This document shows, in pieces, positions 42,734 through 52,381 of a stretch of DNA of 64,000 nucleotides. The position numbers and the translations under genes were made by a program. Under the pieces are notes generated by a model. The model saw nothing but the letters and a program-made list of their open reading frames with translations, was not told the DNA's origin and did not search any database. Source of the stretch: JALONH01 sp046329235 (GTDB lineage Bacteria; Bacteroidota; Bacteroidia; Cytophagales; Cytophagaceae); the NCBI GenBank assembly GCA_046329235.1, contig JAXLVA010000001.1, forward strand, positions 3,038,001 to 3,102,000. The letters run 5' to 3'. Numbering within the stretch: position 1 is the stretch's first letter; every line of letters begins with the position of its first letter.

Positions 42734-44260
42734 ATGAGTTCCAAAAAAATCAAATCCGCTTTAATATCTGTTTTCTACAAAGATAAATTAGATAGCTTAG
42801 TTAAGACACTACACGCACAAGGTGTTACTATTTACTCTACCGGTGGTACACAGCAGTTCATTGAAGGCTTAGGTGTTCCTGTAGTAGCTGTAGAAGATTT
42901 AACTGGATATCCGTCTATCTTAGGTGGACGTGTAAAAACGTTACACCCAAAAGTATTTGGTGGTATTTTGAATCGTAGAGAAAACACTCAAGATCAACAA
43001 GAGATTAAAGATTTTGAAATTCCTGAATTGGATTTAGTAATTGTTGATTTATATCCATTCGAACAAACAGTTGCTTCCGGAGCGGAGCACCAAGCGATTA
43101 TTGAGAAAATTGATATCGGTGGTGTGTCTTTGATTCGTGCGGCAGCTAAAAATCATAAAGATGTTGTGATCCTAGCTAGCAAAGATCAATACAGCCAATT
43201 AGAAGAAATTCTAAAAGCGAAAAACGGTTGTACGGATTTAGCAGATCGTTTCATGTTTGCCGGTGAAGCATTCAATATCACTTCTCACTACGATACTGCT
43301 ATTTACAAATGGTTTGCTCAAGGAAAAGAGAATGGTTTCAAACAAAGTGTAACAACTAGTCAAGCGTTACGCTATGGAGAAAACCCGCATCAAGCAGGTA
43401 CTTTCTACGGAGAGTTAGATGCACTATTTGACAAGTTAAATGGTAAAGAACTTTCTTATAATAACTTATTAGACGTAGATGCTGCAGTAGGTTTGATTGA
43501 CGAATTCGCTAATGAAGGACCTACATTTGCTATTCTAAAACACAACAATGCTTGTGGTGTTGCGATTGGTAAAGATGCACATGATGCGTATGTAAAAGCA
43601 CTTGCATGCGATCCTGTTTCTGCATTCGGTGGTGTGATTATCACCAACGTAGGCGTAGACAAAGCAACGGCGGAAGAGTTAAACAAATTATTCTTTGAAG
43701 TAGTGATTGCTCCTTCTTTCGACGAGTCAGCTTTAGCTATTTTGAAAGAAAAGAAAAATCGTATCATCTTACTTCGTAAACCGGTAACATTACCTGGTAA
43801 ATTATTCAAAACATTATTGAATGGTGTAATTGAGCAAGACAAAGATTTGAAAGTAGAAACAGCTGAAGAATTACGTTGCGTTACTAAAAAACAAGTATCC
43901 GCTTCTGAAACAAAAGCTTTATTGTTTGCCAACAAAATATGTAAACACACAAAATCTAATGCGATTGTGTTTGCTACTGAAGATAGATTATTATCCAGTG
44001 GTGTAGGACAAACATCTCGCGTAGATGCTTTACGTCAGGCAGTTGAAAAAGCGAAGAGCTTTGGTTTTGATTTAAAAGGTTCAGTAATGGCATCGGATGC
44101 CTTCTTCCCATTCCCGGATTGTGTGGAGTTAGCCAACCTAGCAGGTGTAAAAACCGTAATACAACCAGGGGGCTCTGTGAAAGATCAAGAGTCAATCGAT
44201 TATTGCGATAAGAACGACATGGCAATGGTATTTACAGGTTTCCGCCATTTCAAACACTAA
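42734..44260 (+). CDS. purH: Bifunctional AICAR formyltransferase/IMP cyclohydrolase
   Basis: PurH formylates AICAR and closes the ring to IMP. The 508-aa protein has the cyclohydrolase domain (ALISVFYKDKLDSLVKTLHAQGVTIYSTGGTQ read in parts; GGRVKTLHPKVFGGIL) and the formyltransferase domain (LRYGENPHQAGTFYG, LLDVDAAVGLIDEF, KHNNACGVAIG, SDAFFPFPDCVELA, IQPGGSVKDQESIDYCD). Length is the family norm. It follows purN by 4 nt and ends 85 nt before mreB. Just upstream of mreB, TTAAATTGAG at about 44294 resembles but does not match the -7 consensus. Confidence 0.5.
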   Translation: MSSKKIKSALISVFYKDKLDSLVKTLHAQGVTIYSTGGTQQFIEGLGVPVVAVEDLTGYPSILGGRVKTLHPKVFGGILNRRENTQDQQEIKDFEIPELDLVIVDLYPFEQTVASGAEHQAIIEKIDIGGVSLIRAAAKNHKDVVILASKDQYSQLEEILKAKNGCTDLADRFMFAGEAFNITSHYDTAIYKWFAQGKENGFKQSVTTSQALRYGENPHQAGTFYGELDALFDKLNGKELSYNNLLDVDAAVGLIDEFANEGPTFAILKHNNACGVAIGKDAHDAYVKALACDPVSAFGGVIITNVGVDKATAEELNKLFFEVVIAPSFDESALAILKEKKNRIILLRKPVTLPGKLFKTLLNGVIEQDKDLKVETAEELRCVTKKQVSASETKALLFANKICKHTKSNAIVFATEDRLLSSGVGQTSRVDALRQAVEKAKSFGFDLKGSVMASDAFFPFPDCVELANLAGVKTVIQPGGSVKDQESIDYCDKNDMAMVFTGFRHFKH

Positions 44261-44345
44261 TCCTCAAAAAATTGGGAAAATGGGGATTATCTGTTAAATT
44301 GAGAGACCTTAGAACGAACGTAACACCTTAAAATTTTATATAAGC

Positions 44346-45374
44346 ATGGGAATGTTTGATTTTTTCACCAGCGATATTGCAATTGACCTGGGGACAGCCA
44401 ACATTTTAATTATTTACAAAGACCGTATTGTAGTGGATGAACCATCCATTATCGCATTGGACAAAGTAACTGGGAAAGTAAAAGCATTAGGTCGCGAAGC
44501 GATGCAAATGCACGAAAAGACCCACGAAAATATCAAAACCATTCGTCCGTTGAAGGATGGTGTAATCGCCGATTTCCACGCTGCGGAAGAAATGATCCGT
44601 GGTATGATTAAGTTAATCGACAAGGGAAAAAGCTTCTTAGCTCCACATTCTTATCGTATGTGTATCTGTATCCCATCCGGTATTACCGAGGTGGAGAAAC
44701 GTGCGGTACGTGACTCGGCTGAACACGCAGGTGCAAAAGAAGTGTATATGATTTACGAACCAATCGCAGCAGCTATTGGTCTTGGTATCGATATCGAACA
44801 ACCTGTAGGTTCTATGATCGTAGATATCGGGGGTGGTACTACAGAGATTGCTGTGATTGCATTATCAGGTATCGTATGTGAACAGTCTATCCGTATCGCG
44901 GGTGACGTGTTCAACAAAGATATTTTAGATTACATGCGCCGTCAACATAACTTGTTGATTGGGGAGCGTTCTGCAGAAAGATTAAAAATTGAAGTAGGAT
45001 CTGCTTTAACAGAGTTAGACAATCCTCCGGAAGATTTTGAAATCCGTGGTCGTGATTTGATGACCGGTATTCCAAAAGTTATTAAAGTATCTTATTCAGA
45101 GATTGCATTTGCTCTAGATAAATCAGTTTCCAAAATTGAAGAAGCGGTATTGAAAGCATTAGAGATTGCTCCTCCTGAATTATCCGCTGATATTTATGAT
45201 AATGGTATTCACTTGACAGGTGGTGGGGCATTGTTAAGAGGATTAGATAAGCGTTTATCTATGAAAACGAAACTTCCTATTCACGTAGCTGAAGATCCAC
45301 TAAGAGCCGTTGCTAAGGGTACTGGTATCGCCATTAAAGACACCAAAAAATACAGAGCCGTATTATTGAACTAA
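44346..45374 (+). CDS. mreB: Rod shape-determining protein MreB
   Basis: MreB is the actin homologue that guides the elongasome. The 342-aa protein has the phosphate-1 loop IAIDLGTANILIIYKDRI, the IRPLKDGVIADFHA segment, PSGITEVEKRAVRDSAEHAGAKEVY, phosphate-2 VDIGGGTTEIAVIALSGIV and the adenosine motif LTGGGALLRGLD. N-terminal MFDFFTSD is the membrane-insertion helix seen in the family. It heads the operon mreB-mreC-mreD-mrdA-rodA, a complete rod-shape set, so the organism is expected to be rod-shaped. Confidence 0.5.
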   Translation: MGMFDFFTSDIAIDLGTANILIIYKDRIVVDEPSIIALDKVTGKVKALGREAMQMHEKTHENIKTIRPLKDGVIADFHAAEEMIRGMIKLIDKGKSFLAPHSYRMCICIPSGITEVEKRAVRDSAEHAGAKEVYMIYEPIAAAIGLGIDIEQPVGSMIVDIGGGTTEIAVIALSGIVCEQSIRIAGDVFNKDILDYMRRQHNLLIGERSAERLKIEVGSALTELDNPPEDFEIRGRDLMTGIPKVIKVSYSEIAFALDKSVSKIEEAVLKALEIAPPELSADIYDNGIHLTGGGALLRGLDKRLSMKTKLPIHVAEDPLRAVAKGTGIAIKDTKKYRAVLLN

Positions 45375-45383
45375 CAGTAAAGC

Positions 45384-46229
45384 ATGTATCGCTTACTCGT
45401 TTTTTTATACAACATACGTGTGTTCCTTGTGTTTGTAACCTTGGAACTGTTATGTGTATGGTTAATGGTTCGAAATAATCCTTATCAAGGAGCAGCCTAC
45501 TTTAGCACTGCATCAGCAGTGTCGGGTTCGGTGTTGTCTACTCAGAAAGGGATTACAGAGTATTTTGATTTAAGACAAACTAATCAAGAGTTAGCGGAAG
45601 AAAATAGACGACTGAAAGCAGAGTTGTTCAAAGCTCAGCAAAGAAGTACTAAAGAAGTAGACACTTCCCTTTCTTTTATCAAAGAAAACAAATTTGATAT
45701 TAGAGTGGCACGAGTGATAAACAACAACACTTCTTTAGTAAACAATTTTTTCACTCTTAATAAAGGAACGGAAGACGGTATTGAGATTGGCATGGGAGTA
45801 TTAACACCAAATGGTGTAGCCGGTCAGATTAAAGCCTGTACGAAACATTATTCAACAGCCATATCCGTATTAAATTCGAAATGGTCCGTATCTGCAAAAG
45901 TGTTACGTAACGATGCAGATGGCATTATTAAGTGGGAAGATGATACCGATCCTTATCATGTGTCTTTTACAAATGTGGGTCGCCATCATAAAATAAAAGT
46001 GGGCGATACAGTAGTAACCAGTGGATACAAACAAGCATTATTCCCTAAAGGAATTCCTGTAGGTACTATCGTATCCATAGAAGATTTAGGAGGTGCCTTT
46101 TGGACTATTAAAGTGAAGTTAAGTACGGACTTTACTTCTATGGACTATGTGTTTGTTACTCGTAATAATTTAAAAATAGAACAAGATAGTATTGAGGCAC
46201 CATTTATTAAAGACTCAGGTAAGCAATGA
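45384..46229 (+). CDS. mreC: Rod shape-determining protein MreC
   Basis: A 281-aa bitopic protein: one transmembrane helix (FLYNIRVFLVFVTLELLCVWL), a coiled coil (EENRRLKAELFKAQQ) and the periplasmic MreC beta domain (ARVINNNTSLVNNFFTLNKGTEDGIEIGMGVLTPNGVAGQI, GDTVVTSGYKQALFPKGIPVGTI, read in parts). MreC links MreB to PBP2 and peptidoglycan synthesis. It starts 9 nt after mreB and its TGA overlaps the mreD ATG by 4 nt. Confidence 0.5.
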   Translation: MYRLLVFLYNIRVFLVFVTLELLCVWLMVRNNPYQGAAYFSTASAVSGSVLSTQKGITEYFDLRQTNQELAEENRRLKAELFKAQQRSTKEVDTSLSFIKENKFDIRVARVINNNTSLVNNFFTLNKGTEDGIEIGMGVLTPNGVAGQIKACTKHYSTAISVLNSKWSVSAKVLRNDADGIIKWEDDTDPYHVSFTNVGRHHKIKVGDTVVTSGYKQALFPKGIPVGTIVSIEDLGGAFWTIKVKLSTDFTSMDYVFVTRNNLKIEQDSIEAPFIKDSGKQ

Positions 46230-46747
46230 ATGTAAATGATTTAGTTAAACAACTTTTACACGGTTTTCTGATTTTGATGATTCAAATTATCATTTTCAGA
46301 ACTACTGCACTGTGGGGTGTGGCTTCTTGTTTTATCTATATAGGGTTTTTAATTCAGTTACCATTCTATATCCCAACTATATTTTTACTACTCATTACGT
46401 TTGGATATACATTGATGATAGATATCTTCTATGATTCACCCGGCTTACATACAGCAGCAGCTTTAGCCATTATGTATTTTAGAAATGGCATCTTCCGCAT
46501 GATGACTCCTTCAGGGGGGTATGATAACAAAGAGAACACAACCATCTTCAGTATGGGCTTTCAGTGGCATTTGTTGTATGCCTTCTTAATGGTATTTGTA
46601 CACACTACATTAGTATTTTCAATTGAGTTACTCAGTATTGGTACCGTTTGGAATTGTTTCCTAAAAATCTTCTCGACTTCCATATTCACAGTTATGATGA
46701 TTATGGCATATCAGATGTTGTTTATGTATAAACGTAATTTTAGATAA
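46226..46747 (+). CDS. mreD: Rod shape-determining protein MreD
   Basis: A 173-aa integral membrane protein of about five or six helices; sequence is poorly conserved in this family. Position between mreC (4-nt overlap) and the PBP2 gene, plus size and hydrophobicity (FLIQLPFYIPTIFLLLITFGYTLMIDIFYDSPG, read in parts), identify it. DIFYDSPGLHTAAA is the conserved central motif. MreD helps couple MreC and PBP2-RodA activity. Confidence 0.5.
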   Translation: MNVNDLVKQLLHGFLILMIQIIIFRTTALWGVASCFIYIGFLIQLPFYIPTIFLLLITFGYTLMIDIFYDSPGLHTAAALAIMYFRNGIFRMMTPSGGYDNKENTTIFSMGFQWHLLYAFLMVFVHTTLVFSIELLSIGTVWNCFLKIFSTSIFTVMMIMAYQMLFMYKRNFR

Positions 46748-46752
46748 TCACT

Positions 46753-48585
46753 ATGAAAGAACGTTCCGTCGTTATTCAAATGATTATCGTTGCCATAGCG
46801 CTCATATTTATCGTGCGCTTATTTTTTCTTCAAGTACTTGATTCCAAATATAAATTAGAGGCAGAAATGTTAGCCATTGAGCGGGTAGTAGATTACCCAT
46901 ATCGTGGTTTAATGTATGACCGTAAAGGTAATTTGATGGTTTTTAACACACCGGTATTTGATATTATGGTAGTGTTTAGAGAATTTAAATTACAAGATAC
47001 GGCAACGTTTTGTACTCGTTTTGGAATCACTAAAGAAGAGTATCTAAAAAAAGTTAGTGATCTAAAAGACAAAAGAAAAAATCCCGGATATAGTCCTAAT
47101 AAGCCACAGCCATTATTTAAGCAATATTCCTTAGAAGACTTTGCCAATATTCAAGATTTTATGGCAGACTATAAAGGATTGTATACGCAAGCACGTACCG
47201 TGCGCGCCTATAGTTATCCAAATGCTGCCAATGCCTTGGGTTATATTGCTGAGATTAGTCCATCTATGTTGGAGAAACAAACGGATGGTTACTATAATCA
47301 AGGCGATTATATTGGTTTTAGTGGGTTGGAGCAGTATTATGAAAAGGACCTTCGTGGTAAACGAGGTGTTCAATTCATTATGCGTGATGTAAAGGGCGTT
47401 AGAAAAGGAAGATATCGTAAAGGAGAGTTTGATACGCTATCTGTACCCGGACAAAACTTATATACAACACTAGATATTAAACTTCAACAATATGGCGAGA
47501 AGTTGATGCAGAATAAAATTGGTTCTGTAGTGGCGATTGAACCTAAGACCGGAGAAATATTAGCGTTTATATCTGCGCCTTCCTACGACCCGAATTTATT
47601 AGCAGGTAGAAAGTATTCTGAAAATTATAAAATGATATTTTCAGATCCTCACAAACCATTATTTAATCGTCCATTGATGGCGATGTATCCTCCGGGTTCT
47701 ATTTTTAAATTAGCTCAAGGGCTAGTAGGAATGCAGGAAAAGGTAACGACGGATAAAACCATGTTCCCTTGTGATAAGACTTTAGTGAATTGTCACTCGC
47801 ATCCGTCGCCGCAAGATTTGCGTGGAGCGATTCAGTATTCTTGTAACCCATACTTCTATATGGTTTACAAAAAGCTTTTGAATCAAGATAAAAACCCCAA
47901 TAAGTTTAAAGACACCGAAATCAATTTTGATCAATGGCGTGAACACATTCTAACGATGGGCTTTGGAACAAAGTTAGAAGTAGATCTGCCTAACGTAAAA
48001 CGAGGAATCATTCCGAGTAATCAATATTATGATAAAGTGTATGGAGACTTACATTGGAAGTTCTCTACTATTTATTCATTAAGTATAGGCCAAGGAGAGA
48101 TTAGCGTTATTCCGTTACAGATGGCTAACTTGGCTGCATTGATTGCCAACAAAGGATACTTCTACACCCCACACTTTGTTAAATATGTAGGAGAAGACAA
48201 AAAGGTGCCAGAAGCGTTTCAGAAACCGCACTATACATCTATTGATTCAGCTTATTTTAATCCGGTGATTGATGGTATGGAACGAGTAGTGCAAGCCGGT
48301 ACAGCGTATTGGTTAAAAATGAAAGACATCAACATTTGTGGCAAAACCGGTACTGCAGAAAATCCGCATGGGGATGACCACTCCGTTTATATTGCCTTTG
48401 CACCAAAAGAGAATCCGAAAATTGCCATTGCAGTATATGCCGAGAATGCAGGGTTTGGTGCCATGACGGCAGCGCCAATCGCACATTTAATGATTGAAAA
48501 ATATTTAAAAGATACCGTTACTCACGCTTCATGGGAGAAGATGATATTAGATAAAAATCTTTTGCATAAAGTAAAAACAAAATGA
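46753..48585 (+). CDS. mrdA: Penicillin-binding protein 2 (elongasome transpeptidase)
   Basis: A 610-aa class B PBP: N-terminal membrane helix (about 6-28), pedestal domain and transpeptidase domain. The serine motif is Ser316-I-F-Lys319 in YPPGSIFKL, the SxN motif Ser363-C-Asn365 and the KTGT motif in CGKTGTAENP near residue 535. It crosslinks peptidoglycan together with RodA during side-wall growth. It lies 5 nt after mreD and its TGA overlaps the rodA start (ATGATG). The insertion before DKNPNKFKDTE is ordinary for Bacteroidota PBP2. Confidence 0.5.
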   Translation: MKERSVVIQMIIVAIALIFIVRLFFLQVLDSKYKLEAEMLAIERVVDYPYRGLMYDRKGNLMVFNTPVFDIMVVFREFKLQDTATFCTRFGITKEEYLKKVSDLKDKRKNPGYSPNKPQPLFKQYSLEDFANIQDFMADYKGLYTQARTVRAYSYPNAANALGYIAEISPSMLEKQTDGYYNQGDYIGFSGLEQYYEKDLRGKRGVQFIMRDVKGVRKGRYRKGEFDTLSVPGQNLYTTLDIKLQQYGEKLMQNKIGSVVAIEPKTGEILAFISAPSYDPNLLAGRKYSENYKMIFSDPHKPLFNRPLMAMYPPGSIFKLAQGLVGMQEKVTTDKTMFPCDKTLVNCHSHPSPQDLRGAIQYSCNPYFYMVYKKLLNQDKNPNKFKDTEINFDQWREHILTMGFGTKLEVDLPNVKRGIIPSNQYYDKVYGDLHWKFSTIYSLSIGQGEISVIPLQMANLAALIANKGYFYTPHFVKYVGEDKKVPEAFQKPHYTSIDSAYFNPVIDGMERVVQAGTAYWLKMKDINICGKTGTAENPHGDDHSVYIAFAPKENPKIAIAVYAENAGFGAMTAAPIAHLMIEKYLKDTVTHASWEKMILDKNLLHKVKTK

Positions 48586-49883
48586 TGTTACGTCAGGAAG
48601 ATAGTATTGTTAAAAATGTCGACTGGATCAGCATCAGTTTCTACATCTTCTTTGTTATTGTAGGATGGTTTAATATCTATGCTGTGAGTTATGATCCTGA
48701 ATTAGACAGTAGCATTTTTGATTTTACTATTAATTCCGGAAAGCAGTTAATGTGGATGGGAGGAGCCTCCTTACTTATAGTTGCTGTAATGGTTATTGAT
48801 TATAAGTTTTACGCAGCCATGGCCTATATTATATATGTATTGGCTTTACTCTTGTTAATAGTAACCATATTTGCAGGTACAGATGTTAATGGTTCTAAAT
48901 CTTGGTTAGACTTAGGTTTTATTCGTGTGCAACCTGCTGAGTTTGCTAAGTTTGGTACTGCGTTAGCATTAGCTCGCTATCTTAGCGAACAGCAATTTAT
49001 CGTTAATAAAGGGCAATGGCTATTTTCATTAGTCATTATAGGCATTCCTGCCGTTTTAATTTTAGCCCAAAAAGAAACAGGTGTTGCATTAGTATTCGCT
49101 GCGTTTATCTTGGTGATGTATAGAGAAGGTATGACTTCACTTTTGTTACTATTTGGAGTATATGCCGCTATTCTATTTGTTCTTACCTTGGGTGTAGGAG
49201 AAGACCCTGTATTAATAGGTGTAGGAATTATGTTCTCACTTATACTTTTGTATTTTTTTCTAAATAGGAAACGGTTTTATCAAAAGGTTTTTATTCGTCA
49301 AATCTTGACTACTGTATTCTTCTTAGTTTTAAGTATAGGATTTGTAAAGGGGGTACACTATATATTCTTTAATGTGCTACAAGAACATCAACGCAATCGT
49401 ATATTAGTATTATTTGATCCGGAATTAGATTTAAGAGGAAAAGGTTATCACGTACGTCAGTCTAAAGTGGCGATTGGTTCAGGTGATATTTTCGGAAAAG
49501 GATTTAAACAAGGAACGCAAACCAAGTTTGATTTCGTTCCGGAGCAAAGTACGGATTTTATTTTCTGTACGATTGGTGAAGAGCACGGTTGGGTAGGAAG
49601 TACGCTTGTGATATCTCTTTATGCAGCTTTCTTATTGCGCTTAGTCTTTATCGCCGATAGACAAAAAGATAAATTCTCACGAGTGTATGGTTATAGTGTT
49701 GTGAGCATTATCATATTTCACTTCTTGGTTAATATTGGAATGACCATTGGTTTGTTTCCTGTTATTGGTATTCCATTGCCATTTTTTAGTTATGGAGGGT
49801 CTTCTTTATGGTCTTTCACCTTGCTATTATTTGTCTTCTTAAAGCTTGATGCGCAAAGGGGTAGCGTATTAGCAGGGCACTAG
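48582..49883 (+). CDS. rodA: Rod shape-determining glycosyltransferase RodA
   Basis: A 433-aa SEDS-family peptidoglycan glycosyltransferase with about ten transmembrane segments. QPAEFAKFGTALALARYLS contains the WxxxxxxRYL-like conserved block, and the SEDS signatures RVYGYSVVSIIIFHFLVNIGMTIGL, FPVIGIPLPFFSYGGSSLWSF are present. The catalytic Asp segment reads PEQSTDFIFCTIGEEHGW. It polymerises lipid II with PBP2. The gene is the last of the mre operon and abuts the leftward membrane-protein gene with no spacer and no visible terminator. Confidence 0.5.
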   Translation: MMLRQEDSIVKNVDWISISFYIFFVIVGWFNIYAVSYDPELDSSIFDFTINSGKQLMWMGGASLLIVAVMVIDYKFYAAMAYIIYVLALLLLIVTIFAGTDVNGSKSWLDLGFIRVQPAEFAKFGTALALARYLSEQQFIVNKGQWLFSLVIIGIPAVLILAQKETGVALVFAAFILVMYREGMTSLLLLFGVYAAILFVLTLGVGEDPVLIGVGIMFSLILLYFFLNRKRFYQKVFIRQILTTVFFLVLSIGFVKGVHYIFFNVLQEHQRNRILVLFDPELDLRGKGYHVRQSKVAIGSGDIFGKGFKQGTQTKFDFVPEQSTDFIFCTIGEEHGWVGSTLVISLYAAFLLRLVFIADRQKDKFSRVYGYSVVSIIIFHFLVNIGMTIGLFPVIGIPLPFFSYGGSSLWSFTLLLFVFLKLDAQRGSVLAGH

Positions 49884-51347
49884 TTAATAGTTGATTTTAT
49901 AAACCCAAAAATCAGAGTTTTGATAAGTTAGCTCTAAGTGAGAATCTATTATGGCTTTAGTGGAGACATAATACTGTACGCCAAATGTCTTTAGTTTTGT
50001 AATACTTGCAATATCTTTTTCAACTTCATCAGATATCTGATAACGCTCATACCAAGCATAAATTTTATCACCACCACCGGGTACAAGTTTATGTACAAAG
50101 AAACGATCCCGTTCACTAATTCGTGTAAACTGTAATGTGTAATTGTCATCAATTGTTGGATAATAGACAACCGTATTTTTATTCGTATGGTCTTTGATAA
50201 AATATGACATTTGATAAAATGCATTAGACTTAGAGTAACAATATTGATACTGTTTGTATAGGTTCTTTGCTCCAATAAAAAAAGGAAGAGGTAGTATTAG
50301 TATAAATAATATAAAGTATGAAGTTTTATTTAAAAGCAACTCTATTAATAAAATGGCAGTTAGAAAAGTGAATACACCTTGCAATCTGAAAGGATAAAAT
50401 TTTAGAATATGACCTTCTTTATCAAAATAGGCAACGCAGACAAATAACATACCCATTAGTCCAATAATCAAACAAAGTTGAGCCAATTTTTTTCGATAAT
50501 TATTTAGAGTGGGAATAATAATAATTAGGACAATTGTAACCGATAGAGATAATAATACTCCAAGGGCATGTGTTTTCAAGAAATAAGAAAGATCTTTAAA
50601 GAGAGCTGTGTGGTGAGGATTTCGAATATATGTGTATATATAATCAGCGGATATTGTATTGGAATCAGTAGCTAATAAATTCGGTAGTAGATAATAAATC
50701 AAAGGACTTAAACCTACTACAAACAAAAAAGTATACCCTATGACAATTATTCTTTTTTGATCAGTAAATAAAAAAAGATAAATAAGTACAACAGCAAGAA
50801 GCCATCCTCCTACAAGAATGTGAAACCAAGCGCCTAATAATAGATAGACAATTGTAGTTGTATATTTTTCAATTAATAAAGAATGGATTGCCATAAAGCA
50901 AAATCCATAAGCTATATGTTTGGCTTCAAAACCTATAAAGATTGATTCTCCTCCAAAAAAAGATGGGAAGAAATAAATAATTCCTTGAAATAAAATGACA
51001 AGCTGTATGGGAGACCATACTAACTTTAAGAAAATTTTACTTAGTGTGAATGAATACCATAATATTATTATGGATCTCCCAATAAATACCATCCATTCAA
51101 AGGAGAGGTACTTTAGTGAAAAGCCTACAATATATTGATAAAGTAAACGCGCTCCGGGTGGTTCTGTGACAGAGAAGGCATTAGGTATCCAACTTGGTGT
51201 CACCCATTGTTTAGCTAACTGAAAATAAGTTTCTTCATTACCATCCGGGAAAAAAGTAAGATAGTTAACACTTAAAATAATCAACAAGACATGAAAGAGA
51301 GAAATCTCTTGAAGCTTTGAATAGAGAAAAAATAAACGTGCGCTCAT
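49884..51347 (-). CDS. Polytopic membrane protein, DUF6798-like
   Basis: A 487-aa protein with about ten hydrophobic helices and few motifs. EPPGARLLYQYIVG, a FFGGESIFIGFEAKHIAYGFCFMA stretch and LLGAWFHILVGGWLLAVV resemble membrane proteins carrying DUF6798, which look like glycosyltransferase-type (C-superfamily) folds; I am not certain of the family. The last 110 residues form a soluble domain. Spot counts of single 60-nt lines gave roughly 22-32% G+C here against 43% in an infB line, so the gene may be of different origin. It abuts both rodA (convergent) and the MscS-like gene upstream. Confidence 0.5.
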   Translation of the reverse strand: MSARLFFLYSKLQEISLFHVLLIILSVNYLTFFPDGNEETYFQLAKQWVTPSWIPNAFSVTEPPGARLLYQYIVGFSLKYLSFEWMVFIGRSIIILWYSFTLSKIFLKLVWSPIQLVILFQGIIYFFPSFFGGESIFIGFEAKHIAYGFCFMAIHSLLIEKYTTTIVYLLLGAWFHILVGGWLLAVVLIYLFLFTDQKRIIVIGYTFLFVVGLSPLIYYLLPNLLATDSNTISADYIYTYIRNPHHTALFKDLSYFLKTHALGVLLSLSVTIVLIIIIPTLNNYRKKLAQLCLIIGLMGMLFVCVAYFDKEGHILKFYPFRLQGVFTFLTAILLIELLLNKTSYFILFILILPLPFFIGAKNLYKQYQYCYSKSNAFYQMSYFIKDHTNKNTVVYYPTIDDNYTLQFTRISERDRFFVHKLVPGGGDKIYAWYERYQISDEVEKDIASITKLKTFGVQYYVSTKAIIDSHLELTYQNSDFWVYKINY

Positions 51348-52379
51348 TTACTCTTGACGATGTATTACTGTTCGCATTGGGAATGGAATTTCAACTCCTT
51401 CTTTATTAAATCTAGGGTGTATTTTGCGAATAAAGTTGTCAGTAATTAAAAACTGGTCCGTATAATTTTTCATCTTCATTATTACAATGAGATTTATACT
51501 GCTATCTCCAAAAGAACGATAACGAACAAAAGGTTTGAAATTGAAGTTGTCACCATAAAGTTCCCGTTGAACATGAATTGCTTCTTCTATACATATTTGA
51601 TCTACTTTTTCTAAATCACTGTTATAGGAAACGCCCATCGGAATTCGAACGAGTAACTCTTCTTGTGACAGATTATAGTTGGATATAATCGCAGTAGCAA
51701 TTTTTTGATTAGGAACGATTATTCGATTGTTATTCGTTTCCTGAATAACGGTACTTCTCCAACTTATATCTTCAATGAATCCTTCTTCGCCGGAGTTTAA
51801 TCTGATATAATGACCGGGTTTTATTCTTTTACCTGCTATGACACTAATACCTGAAAACAAATTGCCCAGAGTATCTTGTAAAGCCAGAGCCACTGCTAAT
51901 GCACCAACACCTAACGCCGTTAGGATTGGAGTAATAGAAATATTGAATTCTTCGAGAATGACTAGAGAGCCTATACAGAAAAATATAATTCGGATTACAT
52001 TCTCAATAATGGAAGTAGAACCCTTTTTATTTTTGTCATCATGGGTTATTTTTTTAACCGTTGAAACTAATGCATTGGTGACAAGGATAAAGAATACAAA
52101 AGTAGCCAGTGCGGTAGACCAAAGCTTGCCAATCTCTGCCCATTTTTCAGGAATAGGTGCGAAACTAAAAACACTTCGAATACCTATAAAGAAAAATAAC
52201 CAAACAATTTTTCCTCGAAGGGCTTCAAAAAAGACTCCTTGGGTTGGCGATTCCCAGTGTTGGGATAATTTCTGAAGTTTAGGTAGGGCAATGCGATCAA
52301 TGCCCCAACCTATCAATGTGATTACAATCCATGAAACCAATGAATGGACAAGTTCATTATCTTTGATGGATTCTAACAT
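51348..52379 (-). CDS. MscS-family mechanosensitive channel
   Basis: A 343-aa protein with about four membrane helices and the MscS core: GVGALAVALALQDTLGNLFSGISVIAGKRIKPGHYIRL (Gly/Ala-rich pore helix then beta domain, read in parts), EGFIEDISWRSTVIQETNNNRIIVPNQKIA and VEIPFPMR at the end. Small MscS channels release solutes on hypo-osmotic shock. The N-terminal half has an extra transmembrane pair and a DDKNKKGS linker. It is followed directly (0 nt) by the DUF6798-like gene and preceded at 2 nt by the OmpH-like gene, so these three are likely cotranscribed. Confidence 0.5.
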   Translation of the reverse strand: MLESIKDNELVHSLVSWIVITLIGWGIDRIALPKLQKLSQHWESPTQGVFFEALRGKIVWLFFFIGIRSVFSFAPIPEKWAEIGKLWSTALATFVFFILVTNALVSTVKKITHDDKNKKGSTSIIENVIRIIFFCIGSLVILEEFNISITPILTALGVGALAVALALQDTLGNLFSGISVIAGKRIKPGHYIRLNSGEEGFIEDISWRSTVIQETNNNRIIVPNQKIATAIISNYNLSQEELLVRIPMGVSYNSDLEKVDQICIEEAIHVQRELYGDNFNFKPFVRYRSFGDSSINLIVIMKMKNYTDQFLITDNFIRKIHPRFNKEGVEIPFPMRTVIHRQE

Positions 52380-52381
52380 AA

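Noticed and set aside
43456..43950. 164-codon open frame opposite purH
   Set aside because: It lies wholly within the conserved formyltransferase domain and its peptide has no domain pattern; shadow frame.
51838..52275. 145-codon open frame opposite the MscS-like gene
   Set aside because: The conserved MscS core on the other strand explains the open frame.
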